A stretch of 64,000 nt of DNA from Paractinoplanes pyxinae (GTDB lineage Bacteria > Actinomycetota > Actinomycetes > Mycobacteriales > Micromonosporaceae). Positions within the stretch are counted from its first letter, which is position 1. Each line of letters starts with the position of its first letter. The notes under the pieces were generated by a model. It saw only the letters and a program-made list of their open reading frames with translations. It made no database searches and had not been told where the DNA came from. The translations under genes and the position numbers were made by a program. Where the stretch lies: positions 434,001 through 498,000 of the forward strand of contig NZ_JAPNTZ010000006.1 of the NCBI RefSeq assembly GCF_026626335.1. The letters are read 5' to 3'. Of the stretch, positions 41,998-48,488 are shown piece after piece.

Positions 41998-42428
41998 CGC
42001 GGGCGAGACTCGACGGCGACGAACTGATCGCCCGGCGCCGTCTCGCCGCCGAACCCGGACGCGTCTGGGCAGCCTTCACCACACCGGCCGGCATCGCGGC
42101 CTTCTGGGGCGGAGCACATGCCTGGGTGCCGCCCGAGTCGGTGACCGTCGATCTGCGACCCGACGGCGAGTTCGCCCTCGACACCCACGCGCCCACCGGT
42201 GCCATCCGGCGCCTGCGATTCGTGTACGTGCGCCTCGTCGCACCCCACGAGCTGGTGTTCGACGAGCCGGTCACCGGCCTCCGTACGACTGTGACCATCA
42301 CGCCCGCCGCGGGTGGCTCGGACCTGACGGTTCACCAGCGCCGGCTCCCGCCCGAACTGCGGACGACGCAAGCCGCCGACGGGCTCACCTCGATCCTCGA
42401 CGCGCTCGCCGCGCACCTGCAGCACTGA
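41994..42428 (+). CDS. SRPBCC/AHSA1-family protein
   Basis: The 144-residue product has the AHSA1/START-like pattern ARRRLAAEPGRVWAAFTTPAGIAAFWG at its N-terminus (quoted here as RVWAAFTTPAGIAAFWG) and a C-terminal helix QAADGLTSILDALAAHL. Such helix-grip proteins bind hydrophobic ligands or assist co-encoded regulators. It is translationally coupled to the ArsR regulator, a very common gene pair in actinomycetes whose function is mostly unknown. Confidence 0.85.
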   Translation: MTRARLDGDELIARRRLAAEPGRVWAAFTTPAGIAAFWGGAHAWVPPESVTVDLRPDGEFALDTHAPTGAIRRLRFVYVRLVAPHELVFDEPVTGLRTTVTITPAAGGSDLTVHQRRLPPELRTTQAADGLTSILDALAAHLQH

Positions 42429-42449
42429 CACTTCGGAACGGAGACCGCC

Positions 42450-42803
42450 ATGACAGCCACTCAACGAGAGATCGTCGAGGAATACTTCGCCGGATTCCGC
42501 GACAGCGACCACCCGCGCATCCTCGCAACCCTCACGGAGGACGTGGAATGGATCATCCACGGCCACCGGAACACGCGCGGCAAAGCCGAGTTCGACGGCG
42601 AGATCGAGAATCCGGCCTTCACCGGCCGCCCCGAACTCGACGTCCAGCGGGTCTTCGAGGACGGCCCGGTCGTCGTCACGACGGGCGAGGGCCGCGGCGT
42701 CAGCGTCGAGCACGGCCCCTTCCGCTTCGCGTTCAACGACCTGTTCACCTTCCGGGACGGGCTCATCACCCGCGTCGACTCCTACGTCGTTCCGCTGTCC
42801 TGA
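42450..42803 (+). CDS. NTF2-like (SnoaL-type) protein
   Basis: This 117-residue protein has the NTF2 fold pattern: N-terminal helix TQREIVEEYFAGFRDSDHPR, then DVEWIIHG, and C-terminal strands FAFNDLFTFRDGLITRVDSY. Members act as small-molecule isomerases, hydrolases or binding proteins. It follows the ArsR/SRPBCC pair by 21 bp and is probably in the same operon. No catalytic set can be assigned. Confidence 0.85.
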   Translation: MTATQREIVEEYFAGFRDSDHPRILATLTEDVEWIIHGHRNTRGKAEFDGEIENPAFTGRPELDVQRVFEDGPVVVTTGEGRGVSVEHGPFRFAFNDLFTFRDGLITRVDSYVVPLS

Positions 42804-42807
42804 GTCC

Positions 42808-43524
42808 TCACTCCGCCGCACGATCCGGGCTTCGGCCGTACCGCAGGAAAAGCATGTCTTCGAGCGTGAGGACGTGACGCAGGGACAGGTGACGGGCGCT
42901 GGTAGCGGACCCGGTCGAGATGCGGCCGGGGCCGCCGCCGACCAGCAGGGGCGAGACGGTCAGGCAGAGCTCGTCGACCAGGTCGGCCTCGATCAGCGAG
43001 CCGAGCAGGGTGGGGCCGCCCTCGCTGAGGATCTGGGTCGCGCCGCGCTCGTGCAGTGCCGCGATTCCGGCCCGCAGGTCGGTCACCGTGATGACCTCGG
43101 CCACCCCGGCCAGATGTGACGCGTCCGCCTGGCCGGTGGTCAGCACGATCGGGCGGATCGGGGCGTCGGAGAAGACGAGTTGGTCGACGTCCAGCCGCAG
43201 CGAGCGCGACACGATCACCATGAGCGGGAACTCGGGCAGGCCGTGGGCGAGCCGCCACTGACGGGCGGCTGGGGTCAGCCGCAGGGCGTCGTAGTTCTCC
43301 GCGCGTACGGTGCCGGAAGCGACCACCAACGCGTCGCAGACCATCCGCAGCGAGTCGAAGATCTCTTTGTCGCCCGGCCCGTGCAGGCCGCCGGACAGCC
43401 CGTCCACGGTCACCGCCCCGTCCGCGCTGGCGATGAAGTTGACCCGCAGCGTCGGCGACGGGTTGCGCGGATACAGCTCGACCAGGCCGTCGGCGCCGGA
43501 CGGCCAGGCGGGGAACGACGTCAT
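42808..43524 (-). CDS. RibD C-terminal domain pyrimidine reductase-like protein
   Basis: This 238-residue protein has NFIASADGAVTVDGLSGGLHG at its start (quoted as FIASADGAVTVDGLSG), a VVASGTVRAENY segment and GGPTLLGSLIEADLVDEL. This is the dihydrofolate reductase-like fold of RibD_C, which reduces the ribosyl group of a pyrimidine in riboflavin synthesis. As a stand-alone protein it may be a riboflavin-related reductase or an unrelated NADPH reductase. It overlaps a small upstream gene by 4 bp (ATGA). Confidence 0.85.
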   Translation of the reverse strand: MTSFPAWPSGADGLVELYPRNPSPTLRVNFIASADGAVTVDGLSGGLHGPGDKEIFDSLRMVCDALVVASGTVRAENYDALRLTPAARQWRLAHGLPEFPLMVIVSRSLRLDVDQLVFSDAPIRPIVLTTGQADASHLAGVAEVITVTDLRAGIAALHERGATQILSEGGPTLLGSLIEADLVDELCLTVSPLLVGGGPGRISTGSATSARHLSLRHVLTLEDMLFLRYGRSPDRAAE

Positions 43525-43640
43525 GGGCCGGGCGGGCCCGTCACGGGTGGGGTCGGTTCCTTCGTACGGTGCTGGCAGTCGCACCACGAACCGCCGCGGC
43601 ACTCCTCGTGCCGCCGCTCCCGGCAGGCCTGGCAGATCAC
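43521..43640 (-). CDS. Small Cys-rich protein, 39 residues
   Basis: The tiny product has CQACRERRHEECRGGSWCDCQH, with five cysteines and histidines in a zinc-ribbon-like pattern (written here in parts: CQACRERRHEEC, then GGSWCDCQH), and a Pro-rich tail. It starts at GTG 43640, about 3 nt after GGGG-rich sequence, and its stop overlaps the RibD-like reductase start (ATGA). That coupling is the main evidence that it is real. I recall similar short proteins in actinomycetes but no function. A longer reading to 43775 has an unlike N-terminus. Confidence 0.6.
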   Translation of the reverse strand: MICQACRERRHEECRGGSWCDCQHRTKEPTPPVTGPPGP

Positions 43641-43855
43641 GCCCCGACCATACCGCCCGCCCGGCCCCCGTCCGGTCACTTGAATCGCACTGACGGCTGA
43701 TACCAAAACCGGCATGGCCTGGTGTGATTCTCGGCATAGCCGGGCCGGCATGACGCGTCGGACACGGCGTCGCAACCGGGGCGAAACGCCGAATTGGCAG
43801 GCTGTACGCCTCAGGGGACGGCCTCGCCGCGCCGTCCACAGGCGGGAGGAGTCGC

Positions 43856-44563
43856 ATGTTGCTGCGGGTTCGAGTCACACTGCCCGATCGCCCCGGCGCC
43901 CTCGGTCAGGTGGCCCGCACACTGGGCGTCGCCGGGGCCGACATCGTGCAGGTGGTGGTGCTGGAACGCCTGGGCGGCCGGGCCGTCGACGACTTCACCG
44001 TCGTGTGGCCGGGCGCCTCCCGCGTCGAGAGGCTGCTGGCCGGTCTGGCCGCGATTCCCGGCGTCCAGGTCGACGGGGTCTGGAAGGCGATCGGCGCCCC
44101 CGTCTCGGGCGGTCACGACGCCGAACTGCTGGCCCAGGTGGCCGCCAACCCCAGTGACGGACTGGCCACGCTGGTCGACGCCGTGCCCGGCCTGCTCGCG
44201 GCCGACTGGGCCGCGGCCGCGGTCGTCCCGGCCGACTGGGCCGCCCGGTCCGGCGCCCCGCGCACCATGCCGTCCGAGCCCGGCGTGGCCTACGCGAGCT
44301 GGCGTGCGCCCAACCCGCTGCAGCTGCCCGAGGTCACCCCGCTGCGGGCCCGCCCGCTGAGCGGCCCCAGCAGCACCCACTACGCGATCGCCCCGTTCGG
44401 CCGGGCCGGCCTGGTGCTCGTGGTCGCCCGCTCCGACGCCGACGACCTGCCCGCGGCGGCCTTCCACGTCACCGAGGTCGACCGGGTGGCGCAGCTGGTC
44501 CGCGCGGCCGCGGTGATCCTGGGCGACCGGCTCGACGCCGCCGCCGTGCCGACCCCGCTGTGA
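43856..44563 (+). CDS. ACT-domain protein, 235 residues
   Basis: The N-terminal 70 residues form an ACT domain (RVRVTLPDRPGALGQVARTL, then ADIVQVVVLERLGGRAVDDF). ACT domains bind amino acids and regulate enzymes. The remaining 165 residues have a GAF-like alternating pattern (HYAIAPFGRAGLVLVVAR and HVTEVDRVAQLVRAAAVIL) without a catalytic motif that I recognise. GGGAGGAG precedes the ATG. The next gene, 105 bp on, also begins with an ACT domain, fused to an acetyltransferase, suggesting paired sensing of an amino acid. Confidence 0.8.
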   Translation: MLLRVRVTLPDRPGALGQVARTLGVAGADIVQVVVLERLGGRAVDDFTVVWPGASRVERLLAGLAAIPGVQVDGVWKAIGAPVSGGHDAELLAQVAANPSDGLATLVDAVPGLLAADWAAAAVVPADWAARSGAPRTMPSEPGVAYASWRAPNPLQLPEVTPLRARPLSGPSSTHYAIAPFGRAGLVLVVARSDADDLPAAAFHVTEVDRVAQLVRAAAVILGDRLDAAAVPTPL

Positions 44564-44668
44564 TTCGACTCTCGCCGAAATCCCAGCTCAAGCAATGTCT
44601 GCTTAACAGCGGCGGAGGAGAATTGACGGTGGCAAAGCTGACGTGACTCGCCGAAAGGGGTGCCCTTC

Positions 44669-45712
44669 ATGGCACTGTGGCGGATCCGGGCAACGGTTGA
44701 CGACCGACCGGGCTACCTCTCCGTCCTGACCGCAAGCCTCGCCCTGCGGTCGGTGAACATCCTCGCCGTCCAGGTGCACACCACCGAGGCCGGCGCCGTC
44801 GACGATTTCCTCGTCGACGCGCCGGAAACCATGACCGAGACCGAGCTGCTGGCCGCCGTGGCCAAGGGCCGCGGGCGTGACGCGTTCGTCGCCCGGGCCG
44901 AGGCGCAGGGCCTGGTCGACCAGCCGACCCGGGCCCTGGCGCTGGCCGGCCGCCTGGTCCACGAACCCGACACGCTGGCCGAGGCGCTGGTCGCCCTGCT
45001 CGACGCGACCGAGGTGCGCTGGCGGCCCGAGCCGCTGACCACCCGCCCCGGTTACGAAGCGGCCCGCATGGTGCTGGCCGACCCGGCCGGCGGCTCGTTC
45101 GAGGTGCTGCGCGCGGTCCCGGCGTTCACCCCGGCCGAGTACGCGCGGGCCCAGGCCCTGGTCGAGCTGTCCGGCGCGATGCTGCGCCGGCAAGAGGGGC
45201 AGACGACGCTGCTGCTCCCCGACGGTGCCGAGCTCACACTGCGGGCGGCGACGATCGACGACTTCGACGCCGTACGCGATCTGCACGTCCGCAGTTCGGC
45301 GGCGTCCCTGCAGCGGCGCTACCTGGGCGGCGCGCCCACCGATGCGCGGCTGGGCCAGCTGCTCGAGCCGTCCGGCGCCGGGCGGACCCTGCTCGCCCTG
45401 GCCGGCGACAAGGTGGTGGCCATGGGCAACCTGCTCGCCGAGGGCGACCTGGGTGAGGTCGCCATGCTGGTCGACGACGACTGGCAGCGGCGTGGTGTCG
45501 GCACCGCCCTGCTGCGCCGGCTTTACGCGTACGCCGAACAGGCCGGCTTCGCCGCGCTCATCGCGCACACCGCGGCCGACAACGTGGCCATGCTGCGCAC
45601 GCTGCGGCGCCTCGGCGGCGGCCCCGCCGACCGCGACGGCACGCTGGTCAGCGTGACCCTGCCCATCGCGGGCCACCGCCCCGCCGGCAAAGAGACCCCG
45701 GCCGCGATCTAG
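44669..45712 (+). CDS. ACT-GNAT fusion protein
   Basis: The 347-residue protein has an N-terminal ACT domain (IRATVDDRPGYLSVLTASL, VNILAVQVHTTEAGAVDDF), a linker region, and a C-terminal GNAT acetyltransferase (residues about 195-335) with MLVDDDWQRRGVGTALLRRL as the acetyl-CoA loop. Fusion suggests amino-acid-controlled acetylation, as known for amino-acid-regulated protein lysine acetyltransferases of actinomycetes (ACT-GNAT architecture). The substrate here is unproven. ATG 44669 follows AAAGGGG at 8 nt. It follows a second ACT-domain gene and overlaps convergent bsaP by 4 bp. Confidence 0.85.
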   Translation: MALWRIRATVDDRPGYLSVLTASLALRSVNILAVQVHTTEAGAVDDFLVDAPETMTETELLAAVAKGRGRDAFVARAEAQGLVDQPTRALALAGRLVHEPDTLAEALVALLDATEVRWRPEPLTTRPGYEAARMVLADPAGGSFEVLRAVPAFTPAEYARAQALVELSGAMLRRQEGQTTLLLPDGAELTLRAATIDDFDAVRDLHVRSSAASLQRRYLGGAPTDARLGQLLEPSGAGRTLLALAGDKVVAMGNLLAEGDLGEVAMLVDDDWQRRGVGTALLRRLYAYAEQAGFAALIAHTAADNVAMLRTLRRLGGGPADRDGTLVSVTLPIAGHRPAGKETPAAI

Positions 45713-45885
45713 TTCGTTCGCGTGCCGTGCTCGACGCAGGTGGCTGTCCACCCGGTGGGCACCACCTGCACCTTCATCCGCCGGCGGCAGTCCGGGCAGA
45801 ACCGCGGCGGCTCGAGCTCCCGAGCCGCCGCGCAAGCGCCGTGATCGCCTTCCGCGGCCGGCTCGCCGCACCGGTCACAGAACAT
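45709..45885 (-). CDS. bsaP: BsaP-like biotin synthase auxiliary protein
   Basis: This 58-residue protein has three CxxC/Cys pairs: FCDRCGEPA, FCPDCRRRM and TCVEHG. It matches the small auxiliary protein that supports biotin synthase in mycobacteria, by size, cysteine pattern and position. Its ATG shares one base with the bioB stop (TGATG), giving tight coupling. BsaP is thought to help BioB's sulfur-donating cluster or turnover. It was easily missed because it is short; the longer frame upstream is antisense-like sequence within bioB. Confidence 0.8.
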   Translation of the reverse strand: MFCDRCGEPAAEGDHGACAAARELEPPRFCPDCRRRMKVQVVPTGWTATCVEHGTRTN

Positions 45886-46880
45886 CAGATGGTCGCCGAC
45901 AGAGCCTTGACCGGCATCTTCAGGTCTTGCAGCAGCTCGAGGTCGGCCGTGGCCGGGCGGCCCAGCGTCGTCAGGTAGTTGCCGACGATCACCGCGTTGA
46001 TGCCGCCCAGCAGCCCGTCCCGCGTGCCCAGGTCGCCCAGCGTGATCTCGCGGCCGCCGGCGAAGCGCAGGATCGTGCGCGGCATGGCCAGGCGGAAGGC
46101 GGCGATGGCGCGCAGCGCGTCCTTGCCCTCGACCACCGGCTGGTCGCCCAGCGGCGTACCCGGGCGGGGGTTGAGGAAGTTCATCGGCACCTCGTGCGGG
46201 TCGAGCTCGGCCAGCTGAGCCGCGAATTCGGCCCGCTGCTCGAGGGACTCGCCCAGGCCCAGGATGCCGCCGCAGCACACCTCCATGCCGGAGTCGCGCA
46301 CCATCTTGAGGGTGCTCCAGCGCTCCTCCCACGTGTGCGTGGTCACCACGTTGGGGAAGTGCGACTGGCAGGTCTCGAGGTTGTGGTTGTAGCGGTGCAC
46401 ACCCATGTCGACCAGGTCGTCCACCTGTTCCTGGCTGAGCATGCCGAGGCTGGCCGCGACCTGGATGTCGACCTCGGCCTTGATCGCCTTGACGCCCTCA
46501 CGCATTTGGTCCATCAGGCGGCGGTCCGGGCCACGGACGGCGGCCACGATGCAGAACTCGGTGGCCCCGGTGGCGGCCGTCTGCCTGGCCGCCTCGACCA
46601 ACGACGGAATATCGAGCCAGACCGAGCGTACGGGGGAAGCGAAAAGCCCCGACTGGGAGCAGAAATGGCAATCCTCGGGGCAGCCGCCGGTCTTCAGCGA
46701 GACGATGCCCTCGACCTCGACCTCGGGGCCGCACCACTTCATGCGGACGTCGTGAGCCAGCTGCAGCAGCGCGGGAAGATCGTCGTCAGGCGACCGCAGC
46801 ACTTCGAGGATCTGCGCCTCGTCGAGGCCGACACCGTCGTTGAGCACCTGGGCTGTGGCCCGGTCGAGGAGATCTGACAT
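45885..46880 (-). CDS. bioB: Biotin synthase BioB
   Basis: This 331-residue radical-SAM enzyme inserts sulfur into dethiobiotin. The 4Fe-4S motif is GGCPEDCHFCSQSG (CxxxCxxC), with GILGLGES, MNFLNPRPGTPL and AFRLAMPRTILRFAGGRE further on. The length and motif order are normal. It is divergent from bioF/bioD and followed at once by bsaP. The 5' region has a TTAAC element 10 nt from the ATG (minus strand TGTTAACG) and no obvious Shine-Dalgarno. Confidence 0.96.
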   Translation of the reverse strand: MSDLLDRATAQVLNDGVGLDEAQILEVLRSPDDDLPALLQLAHDVRMKWCGPEVEVEGIVSLKTGGCPEDCHFCSQSGLFASPVRSVWLDIPSLVEAARQTAATGATEFCIVAAVRGPDRRLMDQMREGVKAIKAEVDIQVAASLGMLSQEQVDDLVDMGVHRYNHNLETCQSHFPNVVTTHTWEERWSTLKMVRDSGMEVCCGGILGLGESLEQRAEFAAQLAELDPHEVPMNFLNPRPGTPLGDQPVVEGKDALRAIAAFRLAMPRTILRFAGGREITLGDLGTRDGLLGGINAVIVGNYLTTLGRPATADLELLQDLKMPVKALSATI

Positions 46881-46894
46881 GCCCGTACGTTAAC

Positions 46895-46984
46895 AAGCCT
46901 TCAGTCGTTTCAGGGGCGGTGGGCGGGGCGGTTGGATGGAAGCCTTCAGTCGTTTCAGGGGCGGTGGGCGGGGCGGTTGGATGG
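46895..46984. repeat. Perfect 45-bp tandem duplication between bioB and bioF
   Basis: Bases 46895-46939 are repeated exactly at 46940-46984. The unit begins AAGCCTTCAGTCG and ends GGTTGGATGG. It lies in the divergent bioB/bioF control region and is not coding in a convincing frame. Perfect identity implies recent origin. Confidence 0.92.
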
Positions 46985-47078
46985 AGAGCTTCTGCGGGCG
47001 GAGAAGCTGTCGGTGGTGGGTGGTAGTTTCCCAATCTCGCGATCGCCTGAGGGTGTTCCCGTGGTGTTGGAGGGTGTT

Positions 47079-48488
47079 GTGGCGGGCTGGTTGGAGGCTC
47101 TGGACGGGCTGGCGGCAAGCCGGTCCAAGGCGGGGCTGACGCGTCGCCTGCGCCCCCGTCCGGCCGGTGACCCGGTGGTCGATCTGGCCGGCAACGACTA
47201 TCTCGGCCTGGCCGTCCACCCTGCGGTGGTCGCGGCTTCGGCTCAAACCCTTGCGGCGTACGGGTTGGGAGCGACCGGTTCCCGGCTGGTGCGCGGGTCG
47301 TCGGAGGTGCACGCCGCCCTCGAAAGCGCACTCGCGTCGTGGATGGGCCTGCCGGCGGCGCTGGTGTTCTCGTCGGGCTACCTGGCCAATCTGGCCGCTG
47401 TGCGCAGTCTCACCACCGTGTGCGACCTGATCGTCTCCGACGCCTACAACCACGCCTCGCTGATCGACGGTTGCAAGATTTCCGGCGTACGCACGGTGGT
47501 GGCGCCACACAACTCGCCCGCAGCCGTCGCCGAGATCCTCGACACTCACCGACCCGCCCGAGCCCTGGTCGTCACCGAGTCGGTCTTCTCCGTCGACGGC
47601 GACCTGGCGCCGCTGGCCACCCTGCACGAGGTGACCTCGGCCCGCGGCGCGCTGCTGCTGGTCGACGACGCCCACGCCCTGGGCTTGCTGGGCTCTGCCG
47701 GCGCCGGCGGCGTCGCCGCCGCGGGCTTGTCCGGCCGCGACGACGTCATCGTCACCGCCACCCTCTCCAAGTCCCTCGGCGGCGCCGGCGGCGTGGTCGC
47801 CGGCCCGGCCGTGTTCATCCAGCACCTGATCGACACCGGCCGCACCTTCATCTACGACACCGCGCTCCCACCCGCCGTGGCCGCCGGCGTCCACGAGGCC
47901 GTCCGCATCGCTCAAGCCGCCGACGACCGCCGAGCCCTGCTACGAGCCCGCGCCCGGCAGACAGTCACCCACCTGACCGCCGCCGGCCTCCAAGTCGTCG
48001 TGCCCACCGCCGCGCAGCCGACGCCCCCTGCCATGGCGCCCGCCGATGACTCACCCGCGGCTGACTCGCAAATCGCCGTCAGTGCGGCCGGCCGGCAGAC
48101 CGCCGCCGGCTCGCAGACCACCGCTGATGCCGCCGGCCCGCAGACCGCCACGCCCGCCGCCGGTGTACGGACGGTCGGCCCGCGGAGTGCCGTGCCCGCC
48201 GTTGGCACGCAAGCCGACGTGCCCGCCGCCGACCAGAGAGTTGTCGCGCCCGCCGCCGACCTGCAAGTCGCCGTGCCTGTCGCCGGCGTCCTGTCGGTGA
48301 TGGCGCCTGGCCCGGAGGCGGCGCTGGTCTGGGCCGACGACTGCCGCGACCGCGGGGTGGCCGTCGGCTGCTTCCGCCCGCCGTCCACCCCCGACGGCAG
48401 CTCCCGCCTGCGCCTGACCCTGAACGCGGGAGTTTCCGACGCCGACTTCGCCCGAGCCTTGGACGTCATCGTGGAGTGCGCCCCGTGA
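47079..48488 (+). CDS. bioF: 8-amino-7-oxononanoate synthase BioF with 91-codon repeat insertion
   Basis: BioF condenses pimeloyl thioester with alanine, using PLP. GNDYLGLAVHPAV, GLGATGSRLVRGSSE, DDAHALGLLG and the PLP-lysine motif TATLSKSLGGAGG are all present. The 469-residue protein is about 90 longer than usual. Codons 48006-48278 insert 91 residues of 9-residue repeats (AAGPQTATP, AVGTQADVP, AADQRVVAP, AADLQVAVP) into the C-terminal domain, right after AAGLQVVVP, which they resemble. The conserved domain then resumes at VAGVLSVMAPGPEAAL. GTG 47079 follows GGAGGG. The stop overlaps bioD's start (GTGA). Confidence 0.93.
   Translation: MAGWLEALDGLAASRSKAGLTRRLRPRPAGDPVVDLAGNDYLGLAVHPAVVAASAQTLAAYGLGATGSRLVRGSSEVHAALESALASWMGLPAALVFSSGYLANLAAVRSLTTVCDLIVSDAYNHASLIDGCKISGVRTVVAPHNSPAAVAEILDTHRPARALVVTESVFSVDGDLAPLATLHEVTSARGALLLVDDAHALGLLGSAGAGGVAAAGLSGRDDVIVTATLSKSLGGAGGVVAGPAVFIQHLIDTGRTFIYDTALPPAVAAGVHEAVRIAQAADDRRALLRARARQTVTHLTAAGLQVVVPTAAQPTPPAMAPADDSPAADSQIAVSAAGRQTAAGSQTTADAAGPQTATPAAGVRTVGPRSAVPAVGTQADVPAADQRVVAPAADLQVAVPVAGVLSVMAPGPEAALVWADDCRDRGVAVGCFRPPSTPDGSSRLRLTLNAGVSDADFARALDVIVECAP
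48006..48278 (+). repeat. In-frame repeat insertion in bioF (27-bp units)
   Basis: This 273-bp segment separates two native BioF stretches. It is built from degenerate 27-bp units, with consensus AAgxQtavP in protein, similar to the native AAGLQVVVP just before it. Confidence 0.85.

Noticed and set aside
46932..47078. Upstream extension of bioF through the 45-bp duplication
   Set aside because: The frame is open, but GTG 47079 has GGAGGG at the right distance and gives the normal BioF N-terminus.
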